A DNA stretch of 64,000 nt from Balneolaceae bacterium. GTDB taxonomy: Bacteria; Bacteroidota; Rhodothermia; Balneolales; Balneolaceae. The notes beneath the pieces are model-generated. The model made no database searches and had not been told where the DNA came from. It worked only from the letters and a program-made list of their open reading frames with translations. A program made the translations under genes and the position numbers. Of the stretch, positions 9,669 through 18,232 are shown piece after piece. The stretch covers positions 62,001 through 126,000 of the forward strand of contig JAEPQH010000001.1 of the NCBI GenBank assembly GCA_017640605.1. Direction: 5' to 3'. The stretch's first letter is position 1, and each line of letters starts with the position of its first letter.

Positions 9669-10571
9669 ATGCAGTCGAACATCGTAGATTTACCAAACCA
9701 TATTACAACTCAATATTCAAGATCAGCCTGGAAGAAGAGAGAAGCTGCGCATCAGCAAGAGGTTTCATTGTTGATCGATGGCTACTTGGATAAACGAAGC
9801 CGGGGCATAAAACAACCGGTGATGGATTTTCTGTTTGAGTATTATCCATTTCGTCCTTCATGGCTAAAAAAATGGAGTCCTGGGATTGGCGCTGGTCTCG
9901 AACTCGACCAAATTCAAGACTTGCCACCGTTAAAAGTGTGGGAATTTGAATACGAAATCGCCTTTTTAACTCCAAACTCCATTCCTGAAAAGCGACTCAA
10001 ATCTTTCAACTGGATACTGCATCTATTGAAAAGCACCAAAGATCGTCGCCCTGCTTTTGGTTGTTTTGGAATGCACGAATGGGCGATGGTGTACAAATCT
10101 GAAGAAATCCGCCATGGACAAGTTCCGCTTCGAATGGATGACAAAGAACTTGCTGAATTCGTAGAGTCCCGACCTTTAGTTTGCACTCATTTTGATGCTT
10201 TTCGTTTTTTCACTCCTGAAGCTGTACCGTTAAACAAACACATGCTATCTCGTGAAAACTTTGCAGATATGGAGCAACCGGGATGCATCCACTCGAATAT
10301 GGATTTATACAAATGGGCGTTCAAAGGCTTTCCATGGATTGCGTCTGATGCTGTTTTTGCTGCCTTCAAACTTGCCTGCGAAGCTCGTGAGGTTGACATG
10401 AAAGCAAGTCCCTACGATTTACGCGAACATGGTTTGGAACCCATCAAAATTGAAACCGAAAGCGGGCGTAAGGAATACCTGGAGGCACAGCAAACTATTT
10501 ATGAAAAAGGAATTCCTGTAAGGGAGGAGTTGATTGAGGAGTATGAAAGAATCATTGGTTTTAGACCTTGA
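9669..10571 (+). CDS. Conserved protein of unknown function (often labelled 3-methyladenine DNA glycosylase)
   Basis: About 300 residues. An in-frame GTG at 9654 is also possible; I chose the ATG giving MQSNIVDLPNH. Segments such as MDFLFEYYPFRPSWLKKWSPG, GCFGMHEWAMVYK and CTHFDAFRFFTPEAVPLN are distinctive of a conserved family found in actinobacteria and Bacteroidota. From memory, databases sometimes call it 3-methyladenine DNA glycosylase. I see no helix-hairpin-helix motif that would support that name. The many Trp, His and Tyr residues suggest an enzyme. The gene is followed immediately by the left copy of a structured repeat. Function unassigned. Confidence 0.7.
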   Translation: MQSNIVDLPNHITTQYSRSAWKKREAAHQQEVSLLIDGYLDKRSRGIKQPVMDFLFEYYPFRPSWLKKWSPGIGAGLELDQIQDLPPLKVWEFEYEIAFLTPNSIPEKRLKSFNWILHLLKSTKDRRPAFGCFGMHEWAMVYKSEEIRHGQVPLRMDDKELAEFVESRPLVCTHFDAFRFFTPEAVPLNKHMLSRENFADMEQPGCIHSNMDLYKWAFKGFPWIASDAVFAAFKLACEAREVDMKASPYDLREHGLEPIKIETESGRKEYLEAQQTIYEKGIPVREELIEEYERIIGFRP

Positions 10572-10888
10572 TTTTATTGATTACAGGATTTAGATGATTT
10601 TATTTCTGATTACGATGCTCTGCGTCGTAATCAATCTCCTTGAGTTACCCACCACCATTTCGTCGAAGTCGGTGTGATGGTGTGTAGAGTAAATCCCCTA
10701 TTGTCATCCCTGCGGAGCACGCGCACAGTAGTTTTAACGAAAGTGTGGCAGGGATCTAGATCGTTGATTTAGCTTAGATATTAGTTAAATGCATCAGATT
10801 CCCACCTTCGTGGAAATGACTTCGATTTAATAATCAAACCGCGGCATTTCCAAAACCCTCAGCCATGCAGCACAACAGACGGAGGTTC
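10570..10888. repeat. Structured direct repeat, left copy
   Basis: About 310 bp repeated at 11550-11868 at high identity by eye. It contains four successive inverted repeats: 10608-10632 (GATTACGA/TCGTAATC), 10650-10682 (CACCACCA/TGATGGTG, one mismatch), 10706-10755 (ATCCCTGC/GCAGGGAT) and 10798-10817 (ATTCCCAC/GTGGAAAT, one mismatch). It fills the 435-bp gap before the antitoxin gene. The antitoxin promoter probably lies in the remaining unique sequence (10889-11006). Confidence 0.85.
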
Positions 10889-11006
10889 TTTTAAGTGACA
10901 AAGTTTTTCTCTGTACTTAGAGTTATTGTGAACTAGCCATCCTTAAATTAGATGACGCTATGATTAATTTGTCATCAGATATTAAATGTGATACTTTAGT
11001 ATCACT

Positions 11007-11264
11007 ATGAAAACGGAATTAGTTACTACGCTTAAAAGAGAAGCGACGAAAGTTCTAAAAGAACTTAGAGAGCAAAAAGAACCGGTATTAATAACCGAAC
11101 ATGGAAAACCTTCTGCCTATCTGGTTGATGTTGAACATTTCGAATCTCTTCAAAAAAAGGTGGCATTACTCGAAAAGCTAGCTCGTGGTGAAAAAGCCAT
11201 TTCAGAGGGTCGAATTATTTCCAATGATCAAGCCAAGGAACGCCTTTCCCGATGGCTGAAATAA
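11007..11264 (+). CDS. Phd/YefM-family antitoxin
   Basis: An 85-residue antitoxin. The N-terminal half (LVTTLKREATKVLKELREQKEPVLITEHGKPSAYLVDVEHFESL) has the Phd/YefM DNA-binding fold pattern, including EPVLITEHGKPSAYLV. The C-terminal part is the charged, flexible toxin-neutralising region. Proteins of this family bind and repress their own promoter together with the toxin. It overlaps the toxin reading frame by 13 bp, the usual arrangement for an autoregulated pair. The antitoxin appears intact although the toxin is interrupted. The module lies between two copies of a ~310 bp repeat, which suggests acquisition as a unit. Confidence 0.9.
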   Translation: MKTELVTTLKREATKVLKELREQKEPVLITEHGKPSAYLVDVEHFESLQKKVALLEKLARGEKAISEGRIISNDQAKERLSRWLK

Positions 11265-11545
11265 TCTGGACGGAACCGGCAATTCAATCACTCGATGAAA
11301 TTGCTGATTAAATTGCTTTAGATAACTTAAAAGCTGCTCAAGATTTAGTTCTTGAAGTCTTCGATCAACTAAAACGATTAAAAGAGCACCCTTTATCTGG
11401 AAGAACAATACATGAATTGGATGTATCTATTTACAGGGAGATCATAGTCTCGCCTTGCCGCGTTTTTTATCGTGTTGATGGCGATAAGCTTTATGTGGTG
11501 GCAATTATCAGAGAAGAACAACAGTTTAGAAATCCATTTTATTGA
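11252..11545 (+). pseudogene. RelE/ParE-family toxin, interrupted by an in-frame stop
   Basis: Read from ATG 11252, the frame gives MAEIIWTEPAIQSLDEIAD, then TAA at 11309-11311 (codon 20), then IALDNLKAAQDLVLEVFDQL and onwards to a natural TGA at 11543-11545. The total, 97 codons, is the normal ParE length. The family usually has Tyr at this point (DEIAEYIA), so one base change TAT/TAC to TAA explains it. The downstream frame keeps family features such as SPCRVFYRVDGDKLYVV. With no ATG soon after the stop, the toxin is probably dead. A sequencing error or stop read-through are the alternatives. Confidence 0.85.
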
Positions 11546-11549
11546 CCGT

Positions 11550-11868
11550 GATTCTAATGATTACAGGATTTACTTGATTTTTATTTCTGATTTCGATGCT
11601 CTGCGTCGTAATCAATCTCATTGAGTTGCCCACCATCATTTCGTCGAAGTCGGTGTGATGGTGTGCAGAGTAAATCCCCTATTGTCATCCCTGCGGAGCA
11701 CGCGCACAGTAGTTTTAACGAAAGTGTGGCAGGGATCTAGATCGTTGATTTAGCTTAGATATTAGTAAAATGCATCAGATTCCCACCTTCGTGGGAATGA
11801 CTTTGATTTATTAATCAAACTGCGCATCACCAAAACCCTTAACCGAGCATTCGCCCAATAGACGGAGT
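11550..11868. repeat. Structured direct repeat, right copy
   Basis: Second copy of the ~310 bp element, starting right after the toxin stop and ending just before the rpoN stop codon. Here the CACCATCA/TGATGGTG and ATTCCCAC/GTGGGAAT stems are perfect, while the first stem has one mismatch. This copy also lies downstream of rpoN on the opposite strand, where its hairpins could help end transcription. Confidence 0.85.
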
Positions 11869-11874
11869 GCTTAC

Positions 11875-13371
11875 TCAAATAATTTGCTTACGTAATCGTG
11901 CTACCGGTTCGTTGAGTTGCTCTCGGTATTTACTCACTGTTCGTCGTGCGATGTTGTAGCCTTTTTCGTTTAATTTATCGGCTAAGGCCTGATCGCTTAA
12001 TGGATTTCTCTTGTCTTCATTATCGATGATGGTTTGCAAAATATTTTTTACTTCCCGGTTACTTACCTCTTCCCCGCTTTCGGTCGTCAATCCTTCATTG
12101 AAGAAATATTTGAGTTCATAAACACCAAAATTTGTTTGCACATATTTCCCATTTACAACACGCGATATCGTTGAAATATCCATCCCAATGCGCTCAGCTA
12201 CATCTTTCAAAATCATGGGCTTTAAGCCATCCCCGAATTTGAAAAACTCTTCCTGCAACGCCACTATTGTTTTCATCACATTCATTAGAGTATTTTGGCG
12301 CTGCTTAATCGATTCGATAAACCAATTCGCCGAATCAATCTTAGTGCGCATAAACTGTTGAGTTTGTGCATCGGGCTTTTCTTTTCGGCGTTTTATCTCT
12401 TCCCACATTTGCGTGTACTCGGGAGAAATCTTCAGCTGAGGAGCATTCCGCTGGTTCAATGAAATCACAAACTCCCCTTTTCCGTTATCTGTTTGATTGG
12501 CCCCTCTCCAATACACTTCAAAATCCGGTTCAATGTAATTTTGAGTTTCCTCCAACCCGTCACTCAACGCACCCGGACGTGGATCCATGTGTCGTATTGC
12601 CTCAAAGGCTTCTTTAAGGGCTTCTTCGTCGGTATTGAGACGCTGAATCAGCTTTTTAAAATGCTTTTTCTCGAAGGCATTCCATGCATCCCGAACTATA
12701 CGAATAGCGAGTGAACGTCCGGGTAAATCTCCATCGGCGTGTTTGAGTTGAATTAATAAACAGTCTTGCAAATCGCGTGATGCAATCCCAATCGGATCGA
12801 GTAGCTGTATTTTCTTTCGTACCGCTTCTACATCGTCTTCTTCAATAAATACCCCATGATTGAAGGTGATATTGTCTGCCACAGCAATTAATTCGCGCCG
12901 GAAATACCCATCTTCATCCAATGAACCCAAAATCTGATCCGCAATCAGCTCTTCTTCTTCGTTTAAATCCAATAAGGAAACCTGTTGCTCAAGTTCTTCA
13001 AGTAGCGTTACCTCATACTCGTTCGGAAGATCGCGCCATTCATCCAAATCAGGATTTCTTGGTGTTGAATACGTTTCGCCATCGTAGTCGGTATTTTCAT
13101 CGAAATCGTCCCAATCTACTTCGTGCTCATCTAAGCTTTCCAGTGCTTCTTCTTTTTCAGGGGATGACTCTTCGATCTCAGTAAGTTCATTTTGTAGGCT
13201 TTGATCCCCTTCTTCAAGAATCGGATTCATCTCCATCTCTTCTTTGATGCGCTGTTCCAAAGCGATGGTGTTTAATTGCAGTAATTTTATGTACTGCAAC
13301 TGTTGGGGCGACAGCTTTTGCTGCATCCCTTGTTGTAAACTCTGACCGATATTTTGTCTATTCTTAAGCAT
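11875..13371 (-). CDS. rpoN: RNA polymerase sigma-54 factor
   Basis: A 498-residue sigma-54. The N-terminal activator-interacting region I is Gln- and Leu-rich (SLQQGMQQKLSPQQLQYIKLL, followed by ALEQRIKEEMEMNPILEE). An acidic linker follows (roughly residues 50-115), then the core-binding and DNA-binding domains. The RpoN box is ARRTVSKYREQL (475-486), which reads the -24 promoter element. The factor needs AAA+ activators, none of which is in the window. Its ATG overlaps the last 8 bp of the upstream DUF3109 gene, so the two are translationally linked. The frame is intact and of normal length. Confidence 0.97.
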   Translation of the reverse strand: MLKNRQNIGQSLQQGMQQKLSPQQLQYIKLLQLNTIALEQRIKEEMEMNPILEEGDQSLQNELTEIEESSPEKEEALESLDEHEVDWDDFDENTDYDGETYSTPRNPDLDEWRDLPNEYEVTLLEELEQQVSLLDLNEEEELIADQILGSLDEDGYFRRELIAVADNITFNHGVFIEEDDVEAVRKKIQLLDPIGIASRDLQDCLLIQLKHADGDLPGRSLAIRIVRDAWNAFEKKHFKKLIQRLNTDEEALKEAFEAIRHMDPRPGALSDGLEETQNYIEPDFEVYWRGANQTDNGKGEFVISLNQRNAPQLKISPEYTQMWEEIKRRKEKPDAQTQQFMRTKIDSANWFIESIKQRQNTLMNVMKTIVALQEEFFKFGDGLKPMILKDVAERIGMDISTISRVVNGKYVQTNFGVYELKYFFNEGLTTESGEEVSNREVKNILQTIIDNEDKRNPLSDQALADKLNEKGYNIARRTVSKYREQLNEPVARLRKQII

Positions 13372-13948
13372 CCTGATGCTCTCTTACATATTCACATGCT
13401 GCTAAAAACTCATCGTACCATTCCTGCCCATAACGCCTAACCAACGGGCGTTCTAAAAAATCAGCTAAATAGATGTCCTCTTTCTCTCCCTTAGCGCAGG
13501 CTGCTGAACACATGTTAGGCATGTATTCAAAGTTGGCATACTCAAATCCACCAATTTTTTTTAATCTGACCGGATATAAATGGCAACTGATCGGTTTTTC
13601 CCAATTAAATCTGCCTTCAAAAAAAGCTTTTTGGATGGTGCAATAAGCGACATCCTGCTCATCGTAATTTACAAAAATACACTCTGCACTGTCGACGCAC
13701 GAAATCTCATATCCTTTTTCTTTCGATCCAATTACCACTCCATCCTTTTCTGCAACAGCGATAGCTTCGGGCCGAAGTTCATCTTTTAATGTATGATAGG
13801 CTTTGTGAAGAACCGGGATTTCATCTTTCGACACCGGAGCGCCGGCATCACCAACCACACAACATGCGCCTTTACAAATGGGAGTATCGCATGCGAACTT
13901 TTGTGTCGCAATATCGTCTGAGAGAATTATGTCGCCAACTTTAATCAT
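13364..13948 (-). CDS. DUF3109 cysteine-rich protein
   Basis: The ATG at 13948 gives MIKVGDIILSDDIATQKFACD; a TTG two codons upstream is less likely. The roughly 194-residue protein has the Cys pattern CDTPICKGACCVVGD near the N-terminus and CVDSAECIFV, YCTIQKAF, SCHLYPVR and MCSAACAKG further on. This is the pattern of the DUF3109 family, related to YkgJ-like cysteine clusters, and suggests zinc or iron-sulfur binding. No biochemical role is established to my knowledge. It lies first in an overlapping pair with rpoN, an arrangement that suggests joint expression. Confidence 0.88.
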   Translation of the reverse strand: MIKVGDIILSDDIATQKFACDTPICKGACCVVGDAGAPVSKDEIPVLHKAYHTLKDELRPEAIAVAEKDGVVIGSKEKGYEISCVDSAECIFVNYDEQDVAYCTIQKAFFEGRFNWEKPISCHLYPVRLKKIGGFEYANFEYMPNMCSAACAKGEKEDIYLADFLERPLVRRYGQEWYDEFLAACEYVREHQDA

Positions 13949-14080
13949 ATCCAAATATACAATAATCGTGCCATTTGCTTGCTTCTAAAATTGTGAAATG
14001 ACTAACCAATTACCAATTTTTTAAGACATAAGAACTCAAGTACACGTACTTTCATTTGGTGTTTAACATAATCTAATTCA

Positions 14081-16921
14081 ATGCTGGTAAGTAAACGAAT
14101 CTCAATGTTTCTGCTTTTTGCAGTTTCTCTACTCATAAACCAAAATACTCAAGCTCAGGATTTTTCCGTCGATTTCGAAAAATTCACGCTGGATAACGGT
14201 TTGGAAGTCATTTTTCATGAAGATAAATCTGATCCTGTAGTAGCAGTTGCTCTAACCTTTCATGTTGGTTCTGCCCGTGAAAAAGAAGGCAAAACCGGTT
14301 TTGCTCACCTGTTCGAGCATCTTTTATTTCTGGAGTCTGAAAACCTGGGGAAAGGTGGTCTTGATAAAATGAGTAGCCGCATTGGTGGTTCCGGAGCTAA
14401 TGGCTCTACTTCTCGTGATCGAACAAACTACTTTCAAACCGTTCCAAATGATGCCCTCGAAAAAATGATCTGGGCAGAAGCTGATAAACTTGGGTTTTTT
14501 ATCAACACGGTGACTGAAGCTGTAGTAGCTAAAGAAAAACAAGTGGTTAAAAATGAAAAACGTCAAGGCGTAGATAATCGTCCTTATGGTCATGTAAATT
14601 ATGTAGTTGGCAAGAACTTATATCCAGCAGATCACCCCTATAATTGGCAAGTTATTGGTTCTCTGGAGGATCTTCAAAATGCTACTCTGGCCGATGTAAA
14701 AGAATTCTACAACAAATGGTACGTGCCTAACAACGCAACTCTCGTAATTGCCGGCGATTTCGATTTTGAACAAGCTAAAGCCTGGGTTCAAAAATATTTT
14801 GATGAAATACCACGTGGTGAGGAAATCGAGCCTTTAGCAGACCGACCTGCATCCTTAGATGAAACTAAAAAACTCTTTTATGAGGATAATTTTGCTCGTC
14901 TACCTGAACTACGTTTAACCTGGCCGGGAGTAGACGTCTATCACGAAGATTCTTATGCACTTAATATTCTAACTGAATTTCTAGCATCAGGCAAAAAAGC
15001 GCCTATGACTCAGGTCTTGGTTGATAAACAAGAGCTTACTTCAAATGTATTCTTCTTTTCAAACAACTCGGAGATTGCCGGTGAGATGTCGTTGATTGTA
15101 CGAGCATTCCCAAACACTGATCTGAATGAGGTGCATAGCGCTGTTTATGAAGCTTTTGATCGTTTTGAGGAAGAAGGTTTTAGTGAAGCAGATCTGGATC
15201 GGATAAAAGCCGGTATCGAAACTCAGTTTTATAATGGTCTTTCCAGCGTACTTGGTAAGGCATTTAACTTAGCGCAATACAATATTTTTGCCGGCGATCC
15301 TGGGTATATCAATGAAGACATCCAAAAAACACTCGCTGTTACTAAAGATGACGTGATGCGCGTGTACAATCAATATGTAAATGGAAAAGATTACATAGCA
15401 ACCAGTTTTGTTCCATTGGGTCAGGCAGACTTGGCGCTAGATGGCTCTGAACCTGCTGAAGTTATAGAAGAAGTAATTACCGAAAGCGGCGCAGATGAGC
15501 AGTTTGAAGTACCGGAAGAAACAGATTTTGAACGTACTCCTTCCAGCTTTGATCGCACTGTTGAGCCACCGTATGGCGATTCACCCGAACTAGCGGTGCC
15601 GGACGTATGGTCATTTACTCTAGATAATGGAATTCCGGTCCACGGTATAACCAACACAGAACTTCCTCTGGTTCAATTTCAGTTACGCATTAAGGGAGGC
15701 TTGATGCTGGAAGAAATGGATAAAATTGGAGTTTCGAATCTACTTGCAGAAATAATGACACGCGGAACGGCCAACAAAACGCCCGAAGAACTTGAGGAAG
15801 CCATCGATGAACTTGGGGCTTCCATCAACATTAATTCCGGGCGACAATCCATCACGATTTCTGGAAATACCTTAGCTCGTAATTTTGAATCTACCATGGC
15901 ATTGGTTGAAGAAATGCTATTAGAACCCAGATGGGATGAGACAGAATTCACCCTCGCAAAACAAAGTACCTTAAGTGCTATTGCTGCACAAAGCGCCGAC
16001 CCGAATTCCATTGCAAGTAACACTTTTAATTCGGTGGTTTATGGTGAGGAGAATATTCTTTCCAAAAATCCAATTGGTACAATCAACACCGTCGAAACCA
16101 TCACTCTAGATGATCTGAAAGCGTTTTATGAGAAGAATATAAGTCCAAGCGTGGCAGACTTTATGGTGGTTGGTGCAACCGATCAACAAAAGGTAGAAAG
16201 TGTGTTATCCGGCATAGAAAACAGCTGGGAAGGCGCAGAGGTGCAAATTCCTGAGTTTGTAAAGCCTGAACCAATTACTGAGCCGATCGTTTACTTTTAC
16301 GATGTTCCGGGCGCAAAGCAGTCGGTATTAAACTTCGGTTATTTAGCCATGCCCGAAACCGATCCGGATTATTATCCGGCTACGGTAATGAATTACATAC
16401 TTGGTGGCGGTGGTTTTGCCTCTCGTTTAACGCAAGAATTACGCGAAGGCAAAGGCTACACCTATGGCATCCGATCCGGTTTTAACGGCAATGAATTGCC
16501 GGGAGCTTTCCAGATTTCGAGCGGTGTTCGTACCAATGTTACTTTAGAATCTGCTGCTTTAGTAAAGCAAATACTGGAAGATTATCCCACAACCTTTACT
16601 GAGACGGATTTAGCTACTACAAAAAGCTTCCTACTAAAAAGTAATGCCCGACGATTTGAAACATTGGGTGCCAAACTGAACATGTTGTACAATGTTAGTA
16701 CGTATGGATGGGATCCGGATTATGTGAAAGAACGTGAGCAAATTGTCCGCGACATCACCATCGAAGATATCTCTGAATTGGCCGAAGAATATGCTAATCC
16801 AAACAGGATGATTTATGTAGTTGTTGGAGATGCCGAAACGCAAATGCACCGACTCGAAGAGCTCGGTTTTGGAAAACCGGTGTTGGTGAACGAACAGGTT
16901 AAAGAAGGAAATGAAGAGTAA
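14081..16921 (+). CDS. Secreted M16-family zinc peptidase (two-domain, insulinase/pitrilysin type)
   Basis: A 946-residue protein with a signal peptide (ISMFLLFAVSLLINQNTQAQ). The first M16 domain has the inverted zinc motif HLFEH (76-80), with the downstream Glu-rich helix KEKQVVKNEKR supplying the third ligand. The second half (from about residue 500) is a catalytically silent M16 domain that keeps the substrate-binding Arg-Tyr motif in ELREGKGYTYGIRSG. The length and tandem arrangement match periplasmic M16 peptidases, which form a clam-shell around peptides. A role in degrading imported or misfolded peptides in the envelope is inferred. Divergent from the DUF3109-rpoN pair. Confidence 0.93.
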   Translation: MLVSKRISMFLLFAVSLLINQNTQAQDFSVDFEKFTLDNGLEVIFHEDKSDPVVAVALTFHVGSAREKEGKTGFAHLFEHLLFLESENLGKGGLDKMSSRIGGSGANGSTSRDRTNYFQTVPNDALEKMIWAEADKLGFFINTVTEAVVAKEKQVVKNEKRQGVDNRPYGHVNYVVGKNLYPADHPYNWQVIGSLEDLQNATLADVKEFYNKWYVPNNATLVIAGDFDFEQAKAWVQKYFDEIPRGEEIEPLADRPASLDETKKLFYEDNFARLPELRLTWPGVDVYHEDSYALNILTEFLASGKKAPMTQVLVDKQELTSNVFFFSNNSEIAGEMSLIVRAFPNTDLNEVHSAVYEAFDRFEEEGFSEADLDRIKAGIETQFYNGLSSVLGKAFNLAQYNIFAGDPGYINEDIQKTLAVTKDDVMRVYNQYVNGKDYIATSFVPLGQADLALDGSEPAEVIEEVITESGADEQFEVPEETDFERTPSSFDRTVEPPYGDSPELAVPDVWSFTLDNGIPVHGITNTELPLVQFQLRIKGGLMLEEMDKIGVSNLLAEIMTRGTANKTPEELEEAIDELGASININSGRQSITISGNTLARNFESTMALVEEMLLEPRWDETEFTLAKQSTLSAIAAQSADPNSIASNTFNSVVYGEENILSKNPIGTINTVETITLDDLKAFYEKNISPSVADFMVVGATDQQKVESVLSGIENSWEGAEVQIPEFVKPEPITEPIVYFYDVPGAKQSVLNFGYLAMPETDPDYYPATVMNYILGGGGFASRLTQELREGKGYTYGIRSGFNGNELPGAFQISSGVRTNVTLESAALVKQILEDYPTTFTETDLATTKSFLLKSNARRFETLGAKLNMLYNVSTYGWDPDYVKEREQIVRDITIEDISELAEEYANPNRMIYVVVGDAETQMHRLEELGFGKPVLVNEQVKEGNEE

Positions 16922-16924
16922 GAA

Positions 16925-17030
16925 TATTCAATATTCAACATTCAATTAGCAATAGGCAACTTTCAATAAGTTAGTTATACACTCTAAATGCATTGTCTAT
17001 TGAATGTTCTTTGTTGAATGTTGTAACTGT
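16925..17030. repeat. Short degenerate inverted repeats of the TTGAATGTT type
   Basis: AATATTCAACATTCAATTAG and AGCAATAG face CTATTGAATGTTC and TTGTTGAATGTT across an ~50 bp gap. Similar TTGAATGTT words recur at 28931-28944. They look like old, degenerate copies of a small intergenic repeat. Confidence 0.4.
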
Positions 17031-17038
17031 AAACAGCT

Positions 17039-17548
17039 ATGAACCATCAGGAACGCATAGAATTTATAGTCAACCATTTGGAGCTTCGTCCACATCCCGA
17101 GGGTGGCTTTTACAAAGAAAGCTATCGGAGTGAAGGAAGCATCTCAGCAGAGGAATTAGGAAAAACCTTTAACGGTGCCCGTAACTATGCTACGGGCATC
17201 TATTTTTTGCTAACGGCCGGAAATTTCTCGGCTTTTCATCGGATTAAGCAAGATGAAATGTGGCACTTTTATGAAGGGGATCCGCTGCGTGTGCACATGA
17301 TTGATGCATCAGGAAATTATTCGTATCAGGATATTGGGCTGGATTTCGCGCAAAACCAACGGCCTCAAATTGTGGTACCGGCAGGAGTTTGGTTTGCTTC
17401 GGAAGTGGTGGATGGCGGTAATTATTCACTAGTTGGCTGCACCGTCTCACCTGGCTTCGATTTTGAGGATTTTGAATTGGCAAAGCGTGAACGATTGGTT
17501 GAGGATTATCCGATGCATAAACAGGTTATTGAGCAGTTAACTCGGTAG
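17039..17548 (+). CDS. DUF985 (cupin_5) family protein
   Basis: A 169-residue protein opening with the family signature HLELRPHPEGGFYKESYRS. It continues with ATGIYFLLTAGNFSAFHRIKQDEMWHFYEGDP and PAGVWFASEVVDGGNYSLVGCTVSPGFDFEDFEL, all conserved in DUF985. The family forms a double-stranded beta-helix; the His and Glu residues suggest metal binding. No enzymatic function is firmly known. It stands alone between two repeat-containing intergenic stretches, so co-transcription with the M16 gene is doubtful. Confidence 0.9.
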   Translation: MNHQERIEFIVNHLELRPHPEGGFYKESYRSEGSISAEELGKTFNGARNYATGIYFLLTAGNFSAFHRIKQDEMWHFYEGDPLRVHMIDASGNYSYQDIGLDFAQNQRPQIVVPAGVWFASEVVDGGNYSLVGCTVSPGFDFEDFELAKRERLVEDYPMHKQVIEQLTR

Positions 17549-17674
17549 AAACATAACTCCCGTTTTATCAAAATTTTTGTTGAGGGATGAGTTTTCACAG
17601 AATGTTTTCAACTATTTGATCGGCTAGAGCACGATATACTTTTCGTTTAATTTTTATAACTGAAGGTTTTTTGG

Positions 17675-17682
17675 TTAATTTT
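17675..17682 (+). promoter_or_regulatory. Possible Bacteroidota -7 promoter element
   Basis: TAATTTTG matches the Bacteroidota TAnnTTTG -7 element and lies only 5 bp before the ATG of the nucleotidyltransferase gene, which would give an almost leaderless mRNA. No clear -33 TTG was found. Confidence 0.3.
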
Positions 17683-17687
17683 GTCTC

Positions 17688-17978
17688 ATGAAAAGTTTAA
17701 GCGAAATAAAAACCACTCTTGAACAGAATAAATCCAGGCTATATAGTTCATATCCCATCGAATCTATGGCAATATTTGGATCGTTTTCGAGAAATGAACA
17801 ATCATTAACCAGTGATGTTGATATAGTGGTTGAATTCAACGATAAAATTGGAATTCGCTTTATTGATCTGGCAGATGAGCTTGAAGAGTTAATTGATTTA
17901 AAAGTTGATCTAATCTCTAAAAAAGGATTGAAAAAACAGTACCTCAAATCGATAAAAGAAGATTTGATTTATGTCTAA
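17688..17978 (+). CDS. MNT-type nucleotidyltransferase antitoxin (MntA-like)
   Basis: A 96-residue minimal nucleotidyltransferase. The motif MAIFGSFSRNEQSLTSDVDIVVEF carries GSxxR and the metal-binding DVD of the fold. Such proteins (MntA) neutralise HEPN-family RNase toxins (HepT), by AMPylating a Tyr where studied. Its stop overlaps the start of a HEPN reading frame, the standard order for this pair. The partner is truncated (see next entry), so the gene is an orphan antitoxin. Composition is AT-rich compared with the M16 and rpoN genes, consistent with an acquired module. Confidence 0.88.
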   Translation: MKSLSEIKTTLEQNKSRLYSSYPIESMAIFGSFSRNEQSLTSDVDIVVEFNDKIGIRFIDLADELEELIDLKVDLISKKGLKKQYLKSIKEDLIYV

Positions 17979-18066
17979 GAGAGATAATAATCTACTTCTT
18001 TTAGATATGCTTGAGTCTGCAGAGAAAATAAAAAGGTTATTGAGCGACTTACCAGATCCTGAATAA
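17971..18066 (+). pseudogene. Truncated HEPN toxin (HepT-like) remnant
   Basis: From ATG 17971 the frame reads MSKRDNNLLLLDMLESAEKI then KRLLSDLPDPE and stops at TAA 18064-18066. The first ~30 residues match the start of DUF86/HepT proteins (xLLLEDILESIEKIKRYT). The rest of the family, including the catalytic RX4-6H motif and the usual ~110-residue length, is missing. I found no continuation in other frames. The stop lies at the edge of a 60-bp hairpin (18061-18120), so insertion of that element or a deletion ending there probably created it. Confidence 0.75.
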
Positions 18067-18157
18067 ATCCCATCTTCAACAAACTGAATATTGACTCTTA
18101 ACCCAAGATGTGATTTATTCAGCATATTCTAATTAATTAGTAGAATATGATGAATAA
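18061..18157. repeat. Two overlapping inverted repeats at the toxin break point
   Basis: First hairpin: arms 18061-18076 and 18105-18120 pair over 15 of 16 bases (GAATAAATCCCATCTT against AAGATGTGATTTATTC). Second hairpin: arms 18115-18131 and 18141-18157 pair over 16 of 17 bases around ATTAATTAG. The word TTCAGCATATTC occurs here (18118) and again at 18193. Looks like a small non-autonomous mobile element or its scar. Confidence 0.7.
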
Positions 18158-18232
18158 CACTTAAAGATCAAACTGGGATATAATGAATAGAGTTCAGCAT
18201 ATTCCGATGTTGGGGCACATTAGAAAAACCGA

